Positions 9,168-19,572 of a DNA stretch of 64,000 nucleotides are shown in pieces. The translations under genes were made by a program, and so were the position numbers. The stretch is taken from assembly GCA_964404765.1 (NCBI GenBank), contig CAYOLL010000001.1:34116-98115 (forward strand), in the 5' to 3' direction. Source of the DNA: CAYOLL01 sp964404765 [NCBI: uncultured Gemmatimonadota bacterium]. Its GTDB lineage: Bacteria > 4572-55. How positions within the stretch are numbered: position 1 is the first letter of the stretch; each line of letters starts with the position of its first letter. The notes under the pieces are model-generated. The model saw only the letters and a list, made by a program, of their open reading frames with translations. It ran no database searches and was not told where the DNA came from.

Positions 9168-9795
9168 TAAGTATCTCGTTCAACTTTGGGTTATGAGCAT
9201 ATTCATTTCTAAGGATTGACGATTCACCATGACCTGGGTATAGGACTGTATCTGCCGGTATTAAAGCCAGCTTTTTTAGTGTTTGGATCATTGTTTGTCT
9301 CGAAGCTCCGGGTAAATCAAGTCTGCCCAAATTATTTTTTAAAATCGTATCGCCGGTAAATAAGCAGTTTTCAATCAAAAGAGATACGCCTCCTGGTGTA
9401 TGTCCCGGCGACTCTATAATCGTAATACGGATTTCGCCAAATTGGAGTGGGCTATCTTCATTTAAATCCTCATCTATATGAGGTATCTCAATTATGTGTT
9501 GCCCACCAAACAGCTTTCTATGTAAGTTAGTATACTTAAGTACGTTAGCATCTTTTTTGTTAAGATAAAAGGGTACCTTTAACGATTTTTTTAGCAGTGA
9601 TACTGCCCCAATATGATCGTGATGGCCATGTGTGTTAAGGATTGCGGATACTTTTAAATCATTTTTTTTTACAAAATCAACAATTTTATCGAAATCATCC
9701 CCAGGATCTATAATAACGGAAATACGGTTTTCATCATACACGATATAGCAATTCACAAACCAAGGCCCGGTAATAATGCTGTGTATGTAAATCAT
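9142..9795 (-). CDS. MBL-fold metallo-hydrolase (glyoxalase II-like)
   Basis: A 217-residue metallo-beta-lactamase-fold hydrolase. The metal motif is NTHGHHDH (His56, His58, Asp60, His61), with ESPGHTPGG and LFTGDTI downstream and a YPGHGE motif near the C-terminus. The ATG at 9795 is used: it directly follows the reductase stop and has GGTGGGG upstream; a GTG at 9807 overlaps that gene. The family cleaves thioesters such as S-lactoylglutathione, so inside an ACP-containing operon an acyl-thioester hydrolase or editing role is plausible but unproven. Confidence 0.8.
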   Translation of the reverse strand: MIYIHSIITGPWFVNCYIVYDENRISVIIDPGDDFDKIVDFVKKNDLKVSAILNTHGHHDHIGAVSLLKKSLKVPFYLNKKDANVLKYTNLHRKLFGGQHIIEIPHIDEDLNEDSPLQFGEIRITIIESPGHTPGGVSLLIENCLFTGDTILKNNLGRLDLPGASRQTMIQTLKKLALIPADTVLYPGHGESSILRNEYAHNPKLNEILNGDCSERN

Positions 9796-9796
9796 C

Positions 9797-10495
9797 TCAT
9801 GCCCCACCTAGATAAATAATCTGTCCGGTAATAGCAGCACTTTCATTTTTAATTAACCAGTCAATGGTGTTGCTAACATCTTCCATTTTGCCATGAGTCT
9901 TGATTGCATTTTGTGCCAACACTTTTTCAAGGGCTTTTTGATCAACAGCATTCATCATATCGGTTGAAATTGCTGCAGGAGCAATAACATTACATGTTAT
10001 TCCATAATTAGATACTTCTTTTGCTAACACCCGTGTGAACGAAATAATAGCAGCTTTTGACGCTGTATAGATAGACTCACCGACAACTTCATGCCGTACG
10101 GCCATTGACGCAAAATTAATGATTCGCCCAAATGAAGCCGTCATCATTACTTTAACGGATTCGCGGCACATCAAAAAGGTGCCTAACACATTGGTTTCAA
10201 TAGTCTTTTGAGCTGTTTCGTACGGGACCAATAATACAGGAGCAATCATAAGGTTAACACCGGCATTGTTAATTAATATGTCAAGCCGTTTATATTTTTT
10301 TCTAATTGCCGATAAGAGTTTTTTAACTTCAATCTCATTTGTAATATCAACGCAAAAATGCTCATAACCTTCTGGCGCAAAATCGACGGCGCCCCGACTA
10401 CATCCAACTACGCCATATCCTTGTTGGATATAATATTCTGCCAGATAGCGCCCAATTCCTTTGCTTGCTCCAGTGATTAGAACAATTTTTTGCAT
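9797..10495 (-). CDS. SDR-family 3-oxoacyl-ACP reductase-like protein (FabG-like)
   Basis: A 232-residue short-chain dehydrogenase: TGASKGIG (8-15) binds NADP(H), NNAG is at 76-79, and the catalytic Ser130, Tyr143 and Lys147 are in FAS and YTASK. C-terminal residues match the classical SDR fold. It begins immediately after the ACP stop codon, the arrangement expected for an ACP-dependent beta-ketoacyl reductase. Following the FabH-like step it would produce a 3-hydroxyacyl-ACP. Confidence 0.88.
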   Translation of the reverse strand: MQKIVLITGASKGIGRYLAEYYIQQGYGVVGCSRGAVDFAPEGYEHFCVDITNEIEVKKLLSAIRKKYKRLDILINNAGVNLMIAPVLLVPYETAQKTIETNVLGTFLMCRESVKVMMTASFGRIINFASMAVRHEVVGESIYTASKAAIISFTRVLAKEVSNYGITCNVIAPAAISTDMMNAVDQKALEKVLAQNAIKTHGKMEDVSNTIDWLIKNESAAITGQIIYLGGA

Positions 10496-10792
10496 CTAAT
10501 CGTTACTCCCCAGAATCATTTGAATGTAGCTTGCTAAAGATTCGACACTTTTAAAAGGGCTTTGTGTCTGTGATAATGCTTTTTCATCGGCCAGCGAAAT
10601 TTGAGCATCCAGCAACTCATCAATTTTCGCCTCAACAGCAACAATAATGTTTATTAAACCCAGCGAATCCAAAACACCACCGTCTCCATAAAGCTTTGTT
10701 TGGGGTGCTTTTTCAATAGGGCGATCATCAGGAAACTGGCTATTAAAATCATCGATGGCACTGTAGATTGCTGCAATAATTTTTTCTTTCAT
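10496..10792 (-). CDS. Acyl carrier protein
   Basis: A 98-residue acidic helical protein with the phosphopantetheine attachment motif DSLGL (Ser43) preceded by GDGGVL, then a typical helix II (INIIVAVEAKI). It is slightly longer than housekeeping AcpP (about 78 residues), as often seen for pathway-specific carriers. It is tightly linked to the FabG-like gene (no gap) and lies 38 bases downstream of the NeuD-like acyltransferase, so it probably carries the acyl group used by this polysaccharide cluster. Confidence 0.88.
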   Translation of the reverse strand: MKEKIIAAIYSAIDDFNSQFPDDRPIEKAPQTKLYGDGGVLDSLGLINIIVAVEAKIDELLDAQISLADEKALSQTQSPFKSVESLASYIQMILGSND

Positions 10793-10830
10793 TTAAGCTA
10801 CTCCTTTTGGCTTATTCAAAATTCTCTAAA

Positions 10831-11535
10831 TTAAAATTGAGCTTTGAAGTAATTCCATTGCTCCGTAATTTCCGCGGGCACGTTAGTTTTATCAATAAAT
10901 CTGATTGGATTACCAAAAGCGATGGCTCCGGGAGGGATATCTTTATTAACAACGCTTCCCATACCGATCATTGCCCCAGGGCCTATTTCAACATACTCGG
11001 CTATTGAACTGTTTGTGCCAATAAAACTAAAAGAACCAATTTTGACATTTGTTGTTGTTGCAACATGCGAGGTAATAATCGCCCCTTTGCCAATAATATT
11101 TCGGGCGCCAATGATGGAGTTGGCAACAATTAATGCAAAGGAGTCGATATTTGTATTATTGAACACAACGGTACCTGTATGAATAATGGATCCATACCCA
11201 ATTTTACTGGAACGGTATATTTTTGCGGCCGGGTGTATGAGGCTTGCAAAGCGTTGTTCCGGCAGTTTTAATCGATGCAGGATATGGTATCGTTGGATGC
11301 GCGTTTTGTAAGAGCCGATTCCAAGAACAAACGAAATATCAGTTGAAAATTTCGCAGCATTGTGTAAAGGACCTTTTATGGCAACGCCTTCAACTTCTTT
11401 GTTGTGCAAGGCTTCATTATCATCCAAAATTCCAATCACTTCAAATTTAGGACCATTTTGGTTAATATCGGAGATAAGCTCACTTATTTCTGGGTAAGCA
11501 GTTGCACCAAAAACGATAAGTTGTTTAATGGACAT
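10831..11535 (-). CDS. NeuD/PglD-type sugar acyltransferase
   Basis: A 234-residue protein with a Rossmann-like N-terminal domain (KQLIVFGATAYPEISELI, then GILDD) and a left-handed beta-helix of hexapeptide repeats (from about residue 100), ending GMGSVVNKDIPPGAIAFGNP, the standard end of this family. Such enzymes N- or O-acylate nucleotide sugars. The ATG at 11535 is preferred over 11553, which has no ribosome site. The neighbouring aminotransferase suggests the substrate is an amino sugar, and the adjacent ACP raises the possibility that the donor is acyl-ACP rather than acetyl-CoA. Confidence 0.8.
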   Translation of the reverse strand: MSIKQLIVFGATAYPEISELISDINQNGPKFEVIGILDDNEALHNKEVEGVAIKGPLHNAAKFSTDISFVLGIGSYKTRIQRYHILHRLKLPEQRFASLIHPAAKIYRSSKIGYGSIIHTGTVVFNNTNIDSFALIVANSIIGARNIIGKGAIITSHVATTTNVKIGSFSFIGTNSSIAEYVEIGPGAMIGMGSVVNKDIPPGAIAFGNPIRFIDKTNVPAEITEQWNYFKAQF

Positions 11536-11582
11536 TAGCAATTTCTCTACCATATAAGTTAATAAGGAATGTCGATAAAATA

Positions 11583-11700
11583 AGTTTGGGTTTTGGTGTC
11601 ATTGCGAGGAGCGTTTTTTGCGACGAAGCAATCTCAACCCGCATGGGGATTGCTTCGCAAAAGCGGCTCGCAATGACCGTCAGTGGGAAAACCCAAAGTT
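11583..11700. repeat. Nested palindromic repeat in the 390-bp gap
   Basis: Outer arms TTTGGGTTTT (11585-11594) and AAAACCCAAA (11688-11697) enclose GTCATTGCGAG (11598-11608) pairing perfectly with CTCGCAATGAC (11667-11677), and an inner pair GAAGCAATC (11625-11633) / GATTGCTTC (11648-11656). No open frame of note is present. The remaining gap (11701-11943) shows nothing I can name. The gap separates the epimerase-aminotransferase pair from the acyl genes, so a promoter may lie here, but no convincing -35/-10 is visible. Confidence 0.75.
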
Positions 11701-11943
11701 ATTAATTTGATGTTCCTAAGTTAAGAAAACGATACAACCAATATAGCCAAAAATCAAAGCATTTAACCTGTACTTGGATGAAAGTCCGTAGCCACCACTC
11801 AAAGTATAAAAACGACCAGATCAGCAAGCGGCGATTTGTCTCTGCCCGGAAAAATGATCATTCATCAAGGCATGACCGGTTTCAGGTTGGATTATAGTTC
11901 ATATATCCGGCCCATTTGTCAAACAAAAAGATGTCAGTTCATA

Positions 11944-13044
11944 TCATCCCATTAACGTTTTAAGTTTATTAGCAATAAAATGGGTATCCTCCGCTTGAAT
12001 ATGTGCCCCCATCGGCAACGCCAATCCCGATCGGTATGCCCGACAGGCATTCGGAAAGTCGTCGGGGCGGAAACCATATTTATCGCGGTAATAAGTCAAG
12101 CAGTGCAGCGCCTGTGCCCCCAGATTCGTCTCCACGCCCCCCGCTTTTAAATCTTGAATCAACTTGGCTCGGTCAATTCGCTCCGGCAATAAAATATGAT
12201 AAGTTTGATAAGTCATCTTCCGATTGGCAAAATGGCCTGGTAGCCGGATCCATTTTATTCCGCTCAATGCCCGGTCGTACTCCGCCGCTAGTTTGATCCG
12301 ATACGCCAAGAGCTCATCAAATTCGGCTAACTGCCCGATACCTAAGGCCGCCTGAAACTCGGTCAGGCGATAATTGAGCCCGGCATGGTGAAAATCAACG
12401 CCGCTTTCTTGAGATTCTATGCCATGATTACGCAGACTACGCAAAAGACTTGCCAGTCGACCATCCTGCGTAACAATAAGACCGCCCTCGCCCGTCGTAA
12501 GTGCTTTGCGCGGATGAAAGCTAAAACAACCAATGCAACCAAAAGTCCCAACCTTTTGTCCGTCAAATTCGGTGCCGAAAGCACAGGCCGCATCTTCGAT
12601 GATCTCGATATTTCGCGCCGTTGCAATTGCCATAAGATGTTGCATATCCGCCGACTGTCCAAACTCATGAACGACCATAATCGCTTTGGTTTTCGACGTA
12701 ATTGCGGCTTCCACCTGTCGGGTATCTAAGCAGTAATCTTCTATATTGATGTCCACAAAAATCGGCTTTGCACCGACAATCTCCACAGCATTTGCCGTGG
12801 CCGGAAAAGTGAGCGCCGGAACAATCACCTCGTCGCCGAGCTTAATATTAAGCGCAAGCAGGGCCAAATGAAGTGCCGCCGTTCCGTTGCTGACCAGGAC
12901 AGCATGTTTAGCGTCCAAGTACTTACACAGCATCATTTCAAAACGCTGAACGGTTTCGCCTTGAATCAGATTGCCGGAGCGGATAATCTGCGCCATCTGT
13001 TCAATAGCGCTTTCCGGTATATAGGGTTTAGCTAATCTGAGCAT
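11944..13044 (-). CDS. DegT/DnrJ/EryC1/StrS-family sugar aminotransferase
   Basis: A 366-residue PLP enzyme of the family that transaminates nucleotide keto-sugars. It shows [10 protein letters not shown] (about 53-62), [12 protein letters not shown] (76-86), EDAACAFG (150-157) and the PLP lysine in [14 protein letters not shown] (Lys180). The ATG at 13044 overlaps the epimerase gene by 17 bases; a longer frame reaches 13089 but lies within it. With the epimerase/dehydratase it probably makes a nucleotide-activated amino sugar that the acyltransferases downstream then modify. Confidence 0.88.
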   Translation of the reverse strand: MLRLAKPYIPESAIEQMAQIIRSGNLIQGETVQRFEMMLCKYLDAKHAVLVSNGTAALHLALLALNIKLGDEVIVPALTFPATANAVEIVGAKPIFVDINIEDYCLDTRQVEAAITSKTKAIMVVHEFGQSADMQHLMAIATARNIEIIEDAACAFGTEFDGQKVGTFGCIGCFSFHPRKALTTGEGGLIVTQDGRLASLLRSLRNHGIESQESGVDFHHAGLNYRLTEFQAALGIGQLAEFDELLAYRIKLAAEYDRALSGIKWIRLPGHFANRKMTYQTYHILLPERIDRAKLIQDLKAGGVETNLGAQALHCLTYYRDKYGFRPDDFPNACRAYRSGLALPMGAHIQAEDTHFIANKLKTLMG

Positions 13045-13987
13045 GTTTAAGCCACTCGGCTGTTTGTAGAATGCCTTCGTCCAAATCAATCTTCGCTTTA
13101 AAGCCTAAGGTATGGTAAGCCTTTTCGACCGATGGAATCCGTAGTTCAATTTCGGCGGTAAGCGCGGGTTTAAAGATAATTTTTGATTTGGACTCTAACA
13201 CCCGACAAATCGTCTGCGCTAAACCATAGGTTGTTATTACGGCTCGGGCGTTGCCGATATTGAACGACTCGCCAACGGCCTTAGGATCTTCGACGCAACG
13301 CTTTAAGCAATCTACAAAATCGTCCACAAAACACCATGCCCGAATCTGATTGCCGTCACCATAAATCTCTAAATTTTGATTCTTGAGAGCACGATTAATA
13401 AATATCTGAATTGCGCCCTCGCCGGTCTGGCCTGGCCCGTAAACATTAAATGGACGAACAAAAGTTACGGGCAACCCGAATTCTCTATGATAGGCCATTC
13501 CCAAATGTTCGCCTGCCAATTTGCTGACGGCGTATGTCCAGCGGGCTTCTCCTGCGCTGCCAGAGACGGTTTCGCTATTTTCGGTGGGTTTAAATGCCAT
13601 GCTGCCAAAAACTTCGGATGTTGAGAAGTCTACGATCCGATCTTTAATTTGATGACGCCATGCGGCCTCCAGCATATTAGCCGTACCAATCAAATTAACG
13701 CGCATTGTTTTTGTAGGACTTTTGATGACGGTATCAATTCCGGCAATAGCCGCGGCATGAACAACAATATCTGCACCGGCCATACTTTCAAAAAGCTTCT
13801 CGTATTCTAATACATCCCCACGAATAACCTTGATGTTTTTATGCTGCGCGTATGGACTTCTCGTCAGTGTATCTCGATAAAAATTGTCGTAAACAACAAT
13901 TTGATTGCTTTCCACATATTCGGCGATAAGACGGTTTGCGATAAAACCAGCGCCGCCTGTTATAAAGATAACTTTGCTATTGAGCAT
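13028..13987 (-). CDS. NAD-dependent epimerase/dehydratase (extended SDR)
   Basis: A 319-residue nucleotide-sugar enzyme: N-terminal GGAGFIA (11-17) for NAD binding, FSTSEVFG (121-128) and catalytic Tyr152/Lys156 in TYAVSK, followed by [10 protein letters not shown]. The family covers 4-epimerases, 4,6-dehydratases and decarboxylases. The S-T-S-E motif is closer to dehydratase/decarboxylase-type members, but I cannot choose. It is the first biosynthetic gene of the cluster, 64 bases after the HTH gene, with GAGGAG somewhat far (11 bases) from the start. Confidence 0.85.
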   Translation of the reverse strand: MLNSKVIFITGGAGFIANRLIAEYVESNQIVVYDNFYRDTLTRSPYAQHKNIKVIRGDVLEYEKLFESMAGADIVVHAAAIAGIDTVIKSPTKTMRVNLIGTANMLEAAWRHQIKDRIVDFSTSEVFGSMAFKPTENSETVSGSAGEARWTYAVSKLAGEHLGMAYHREFGLPVTFVRPFNVYGPGQTGEGAIQIFINRALKNQNLEIYGDGNQIRAWCFVDDFVDCLKRCVEDPKAVGESFNIGNARAVITTYGLAQTICRVLESKSKIIFKPALTAEIELRIPSVEKAYHTLGFKAKIDLDEGILQTAEWLKHAQIS

Positions 13988-14051
13988 ACTAAAGAAGACT
14001 CCTCATTTTGTAATTATGCACCCGTACAAGATAGGCTTTGTGGCTAAAAAA

Positions 14052-14582
14052 TTACTCCCACACCACCAGCATTTTTTCCGATGCAAACCGGGTTTTCAAA
14101 TTCTCATACTCTGCTTCATTTAATACAAGCGTGCGAATTTTTCGAGCAATTAAACCTTCGGCCTTTATCCTCACCCGTTCAAGCTCTTTCTGATTGATAA
14201 AATCGCCAACCAAAACAAGATCGATCAAGCCACTGTCGCGGCCAACGGCGTAATCGCCGGTGATAAACGCCATTCTCAAATCACCCAAATTATGCAAAAC
14301 GGTTGTAATAACCTGATCGACGCCGGACGACTTCAGAACAATGCTGCGGATTTCCTCAAAAAGCGGGTGGCCGACATTTGCCCGGTAAATTTTTTGACGG
14401 CCTTCGCTGGCAGCGTTCAAAATTTTGGCCTGTTCCAGCTTGTTCAATTCAAGGCGCACCGCGTTGGTCGATTCACCAAATTCCCGGGCCAGCTCGCGCA
14501 GATAGCCGCTCATTTTTGGATTGATAAAGAACTTAAGCAGAAGCTTAATACGTGTTTGCGATGTAATTAATGATTCAATCAT
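14052..14582 (-). CDS. Winged-helix regulator with nucleotidyltransferase-like domain
   Basis: A 176-residue protein. Residues 5-75 form an ArsR/MarR-like winged helix (SQTRIKLLLKFFINP, then YLRELAREFGESTNAVRLEL). The C-terminal half (about 90-176, with MAFITGDYAVGRDSGLIDLVLVG) resembles a MNT-type nucleotidyltransferase fold, perhaps without full catalytic residues. It precedes the polysaccharide genes on the same strand and probably controls them. Start choice is uncertain: ATG 14582 lies just inside a perfect 25-base palindrome, while a GTG at 14615 would place that palindrome within the coding region. Confidence 0.7.
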   Translation of the reverse strand: MIESLITSQTRIKLLLKFFINPKMSGYLRELAREFGESTNAVRLELNKLEQAKILNAASEGRQKIYRANVGHPLFEEIRSIVLKSSGVDQVITTVLHNLGDLRMAFITGDYAVGRDSGLIDLVLVGDFINQKELERVRIKAEGLIARKIRTLVLNEAEYENLKTRFASEKMLVVWE

Positions 14583-14592
14583 ATTAACCAAT

Positions 14593-14617
14593 AAGTGAGT
14601 AAATTTTTTACTCACTT
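14593..14617. promoter_or_regulatory. Perfect palindrome at the regulator start (putative operator)
   Basis: AAGTGAGTAAA, three bases, then TTTACTCACTT is a perfect 11+11 inverted repeat about ten bases before the regulator's ATG. Its position over the expected ribosome-binding and start region fits an autoregulatory operator bound by the winged-helix protein. Binding is inferred from position only. Confidence 0.5.
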
Positions 14618-14685
14618 AGGGTACAAAATTTTCATATTATGTCAAGAAAATTTTTGTCCGCTACGCAAATTTTTAGCTGCTAAAA

Positions 14686-15852
14686 CTAAATCAACGTCAG
14701 GCTGGTTTGAGGTGGGGTCGTAATCTGCGGGCCTTTCTCAGGATGGATATAAACGTTGATTTCACTACGAATGCCAAGTTCGGGTAAATAAATACCGGGT
14801 TCGATGGAAAAAAGGGTGCGCGGCAGAATTTCGCGCTCATCATACGTCTCAAAGTTATCCATATGCGCGCCGTCTCCATGATCTTTTTCATGGATGTTGT
14901 GGCCGGTGCTGTGGATAAAATATTTGCCATAGCCGGCATCTGTAATAACTTTGCGCGTGGCATCATCGACTTCATAGCCACAAATCGGCATATTGCCAAC
15001 AAAGGCTTTCTGCACAATTCGAACTCCGGCATCGCGGGCGTCGCGAACGATTTTCCAAATATTTTCGACTAACGATGGAACAGATTTGCCGGTGTAGACC
15101 ATCCAGGTAATGTCGGCATAAATCGTACTGCGCTGGTCGAGTTTGGCCCAGATATCCAATAAAACCAAATCATCACGGGATATGGCGGTACTGCCGTCTT
15201 CAGTCGGCTCATAGTGGGGGTTGCTGGCATTTTTGTTGACGGCAATAATCGGTAAAAAGCTGGTGATGAGCCCATATTCAATAAAACGGTCGGCAATAAA
15301 CTCGCGGACCATCCACTCTGTAACCACGCTTTGTTTTTCCAGATTTGTTTGGATAAACCGAATTGCGTCGTCTTTGGCTTTGTAGACACTTTCAACGGCT
15401 TTAAGATGGCTTTCATACTGAGCGGCATTCAGCGTAGCCTGGAAAAACTGCACTAAATGTGCCGAGCTGACTACATTTACCCCCATTTGCTGCACTAACT
15501 CCAAGGTGCCGGCATCTACGCGCGATACGTATGGAATCGCACAGTTGGGTGAATATTCCATCGCGATTCTTGTACGGCTTTTTAAAATTTTGCTTAAACC
15601 TTCCCACAGCCCTTTCCAGGTTTGATATATATAGTGAATACCCGGCTGATTTGCAAATAAATGCTGTTCGATAACCGGGATAATCCATTGTACTTCGCCC
15701 TCTGCCGGAATGAAGCAGTACCAGCGGCGCGTGCTCATACCTTTTATGCCGGTTACACTGAGGGCAATTGGATTTGTGCCTTGAAAATCGTACATCAACC
15801 AACCATCTAATTTTGCTTCTTTTAAGTGTTGTTGAATGGCTTTTACGTCCAT
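14686..15852 (-). CDS. M24-family metallopeptidase (Xaa-Pro aminopeptidase-like)
   Basis: A 388-residue cytoplasmic pita-bread-fold peptidase. The five metal ligands are visible: Asp233 (LLDIWAK), Asp247 (YADITW), His318 (HSTGHNIH), Glu351 (FSIEPGIY) and Glu364 (RSEINVY). The N-terminal creatinase-like domain spans about 1-140. The family removes N-terminal residues preceding proline or cleaves dipeptides; the exact substrate is not predictable. It appears to be a single gene. Confidence 0.88.
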   Translation of the reverse strand: MDVKAIQQHLKEAKLDGWLMYDFQGTNPIALSVTGIKGMSTRRWYCFIPAEGEVQWIIPVIEQHLFANQPGIHYIYQTWKGLWEGLSKILKSRTRIAMEYSPNCAIPYVSRVDAGTLELVQQMGVNVVSSAHLVQFFQATLNAAQYESHLKAVESVYKAKDDAIRFIQTNLEKQSVVTEWMVREFIADRFIEYGLITSFLPIIAVNKNASNPHYEPTEDGSTAISRDDLVLLDIWAKLDQRSTIYADITWMVYTGKSVPSLVENIWKIVRDARDAGVRIVQKAFVGNMPICGYEVDDATRKVITDAGYGKYFIHSTGHNIHEKDHGDGAHMDNFETYDEREILPRTLFSIEPGIYLPELGIRSEINVYIHPEKGPQITTPPQTSLTLI

Positions 15853-15972
15853 GTGAGTTGCTCCGTAAGATTAAAATTTAATTTAAGTAAGTAGTCTTGA
15901 CAATGTTAACATAACGTAAAGCTTTCAACGTGGCATTTGCGAAGAGCGCAGTAAAGTCCAAGCACTACGCCG

Positions 15973-16099
15973 TTCCAAGCGACGAATTTGAAGTGCGGTC
16001 ATTCAGCAGGAATCTTCTTGAAATTTTGCAACGGCGCTAACTTGCGGGAAGATTCCTTCGGAATGACAGTACTTCAAACCCAAAATTTGTCGCTTGGAA
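15973..16099. repeat. Nested palindromic repeat upstream of groES
   Basis: The outer left arm starting TTCCAAGCGACGAATTTGAA (15973) pairs with the outer right arm ending AAATTTGTCGCTTGGAA (16099). Inside are GTCATTCAGCAGGAATCTTC and GAAGATTCCTTCGGAATGAC. It has the same plan as 11583-11700 and 31715-31851: a GTCAT...ATGAC core with outer arms of different sequence. It lies in a 590-bp gene-free stretch; the rest of that stretch up to 16315 shows no gene. Confidence 0.75.
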
Positions 16100-16315
16100 A
16101 GAAGTTAAGATGCGTGAGTTAATCCCCATTTTATATCGCACGCCAAGCCTTTTGTGCTTCGGAACTTAAAATAACATTGTCGGGGTCGATTGAACAATAA
16201 TATTTTAAATCAAAATTAAATTATATGTAGGCACGGGTAAAGTCAAGAAGTAAGTCGAGCATGTTTATTTTTTGTACCGAGAGTATGATTTGTTGGAAAT
16301 TTTGAAACAAAAACC

Positions 16316-16344
16316 TTGACGCAATGTATATTGGCGTATAAATT
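16316..16344 (+). promoter_or_regulatory. groESL promoter (sigma-70-like)
   Basis: TTGACG (16316-16321) and an A/T-rich -10 (TATAAATT, 16337-16344) are spaced 15-17 bases apart, immediately upstream of the CIRCE element, the usual arrangement for HrcA-regulated chaperonin operons. Confidence 0.65.
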
Positions 16345-16345
16345 A

Positions 16346-16372
16346 TTAGCACTCTCACTAAGTGAGTGCTAA
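16346..16372. promoter_or_regulatory. CIRCE operator (HrcA site)
   Basis: TTAGCACTC, nine bases, GAGTGCTAA matches the CIRCE consensus exactly. HrcA binds here to repress chaperonin genes until heat stress titrates GroEL. No hrcA gene is in the window. Confidence 0.95.
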
Positions 16373-16444
16373 TAATTTTGGCTTTAAAATTTTAGTTCTC
16401 GTGTTGTTTTTCATGTTTTAACTTTTAACCAAAGGAGCAATTTT

Positions 16445-16729
16445 ATGGACATCAAACCATTAGCGGATCGCGTTATTATTAAGGCGATGTCGGATGAGCA
16501 AAAGACTACCGGCGGTATCATCATTCCGGATACGGCCAAAGAGAAGCCCAGTAAGGGCGAAATCGTTGCCGTCGGACCGGGCAAAGTTACCGATGACGGC
16601 AAGCGCATTGCAGTCGAAGTCAAAGTTGGCGACAAGGTCCTGTTCGGTAAATATGCCGGGACAGAGTTTGAGTATAACGGCCAAAAGTACTTGATCATGC
16701 GCGACAACGAAATCTACGCAATTATCTAA
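16445..16729 (+). CDS. groES: Co-chaperonin GroES
   Basis: A 94-residue protein with the family start [12 protein letters not shown], a mobile-loop region ([19 protein letters not shown], residues 17-35) and the C-terminal strand [13 protein letters not shown]. It forms the heptameric lid of GroEL. A ribosome site (AAAGGAG) precedes the ATG by eight bases. It is the first gene of the CIRCE-controlled operon, with groEL 116 bases downstream. Confidence 0.97.
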   Translation: MDIKPLADRVIIKAMSDEQKTTGGIIIPDTAKEKPSKGEIVAVGPGKVTDDGKRIAVEVKVGDKVLFGKYAGTEFEYNGQKYLIMRDNEIYAII

Positions 16730-16824
16730 TCACTGAAAATAGCGTTTGCGAAAGGTGCGAGAGGCGCAATTAGAAATGCTTTCATTTGCGGTTGCATTTC
16801 CGCAGTGTTCGCAGACACAACTAA

Positions 16825-18483
<1,659 letters not shown>

Positions 18484-18508
18484 AAATAGCAATGCTACTG
18501 TGCTTTGT

Positions 18509-18546
18509 AAAAAAGCCTCCTGTCTTTGTGACGGGAGGCTTTTTTA
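18509..18546 (+). terminator. Rho-independent terminator of groESL
   Basis: GCCTCCTGTC and GACGGGAGGC form a 10-bp stem with one G-T pair around a five-base loop, followed by a run of Ts, 25 bases after the groEL stop. Confidence 0.9.
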
Positions 18547-18744
18547 TTGCTGCATAGATTGGCATCTGTCGTTTGAAGCTCAACAATCACAGATTCCAGT
18601 TTTTCCTTGAAATAAAAGGTTTTAATGATTATTATAAACTCAGCTTGTCACGTTTGAATTCTGACTTCATGTCGGCGAAAGGGCATCCTTTCTTAGAACG
18701 CCGGCGGGCATCGGCACTTTTTTGCTATTCTGGAGAACGCGGCT

Positions 18745-19161
18745 ATGAGTCATACCCTGACGATCCCCATTCCCATTTCGTTTATCAACGCCGACGACCG
18801 CTCGTGGGGGCGTCGCGTCGTGTCGCGGTTGGTGATGACCCCGGCCTTTTGGCTGTTTCAAAAATGGGAATTTCATTTCTTACGCAGTCAATTTGAACGG
18901 GCTTTGCAGAAAAAACAGCCGTCAAACATGCGCGAAATGGGACTTTTGGCGACGCAACTTTACGAATCGTATCAGCGGGCTGTTCAAGAAGCCGCGCCGC
19001 AGGTAGCCTCTTTTTGGGAACGGCGCGTGATTCAGGATATGGACAATTTCAACGCCGACCTGCTTTGGTATATAGAATGTTTTGATGATCTTCTTGATCC
19101 GGAACCCATCCTTATCGCGATGAAAAATCGTTTGACGGAAACCGTCGTCAATGGAAATTAA
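18745..19161 (+). CDS. Hypothetical protein, first gene of an overlapping pair
   Basis: A 138-residue protein I do not recognise. The start has a proline/isoleucine-rich TIPIPISF segment; the middle is helical and basic (EFHFLRSQFERALQKK) and the end acidic (NADLLWYIECFDDLLDPEP). GGAGAA lies nine bases before the ATG. It overlaps the next gene by 11 bases, so the two are probably co-translated. The small size, overlap and neighbouring VapBC suggest a toxin-antitoxin-like pair, but no antitoxin fold is evident. The gap to groEL holds only the terminator. Confidence 0.55.
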   Translation: MSHTLTIPIPISFINADDRSWGRRVVSRLVMTPAFWLFQKWEFHFLRSQFERALQKKQPSNMREMGLLATQLYESYQRAVQEAAPQVASFWERRVIQDMDNFNADLLWYIECFDDLLDPEPILIAMKNRLTETVVNGN

Positions 19162-19501
19162 ACAGACAAGTTCCTTTCAAAACGACCTCAAAAAAATAGT
19201 TAAAAAACATCATTTAGGCGACGACTTTTACCAGCGTCTTTGTCAGGAAATCCTGGCTGCGCCGTTGGCCAACGCCATTCTTTTACGCGAAGAAAGCGGC
19301 GTCAAATTCCTCAAACGCCGCCTCGTCAATCCCGCCAAAGGCCGGGGCAAAAGTCACGGTTTCAGACTCTACTACACCTACACCATCATCGAATCGGTCA
19401 TCCACTTGTGCATGTTGGTTGATGTATCCGAAAAAATTAAAGAAATGCCCACAGATCAGTATATTCGGCTGATGAAAGACCGCTTTAACGTCAATCCTTG
19501 A
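19151..19501 (+). CDS. Hypothetical small basic protein, possibly RelE/HigB-like toxin
   Basis: A 116-residue basic protein. It has an SSFQNDLKKIVKKHHLGDDFY start, similar in layout to the first helix of RelE/HigB-like toxins, a central GVKFLKRRLVNPAKGRGKSHGFRLYYTY with many Lys/Arg, and a C-terminal strand VIHLCMLVDVSEKIKEMP. Lys/Arg-rich strands followed by a short helix fit an mRNA-interferase fold, but key residues cannot be assigned with confidence. It starts within the last codons of the preceding gene. Confidence 0.55.
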   Translation: MEIKQTSSFQNDLKKIVKKHHLGDDFYQRLCQEILAAPLANAILLREESGVKFLKRRLVNPAKGRGKSHGFRLYYTYTIIESVIHLCMLVDVSEKIKEMPTDQYIRLMKDRFNVNP

Positions 19502-19572
19502 TGCTTCATGCGGACAGGTTTCATTTTCCCCTGCCTTTTTTGATCAAAACACCGCCACGCCGGTTTGGATGC

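Noticed and set aside
16373-16444. Possible riboswitch or RNA between CIRCE and groES
   Set aside because: The 72-base leader is A/T-rich without a stable conserved fold.
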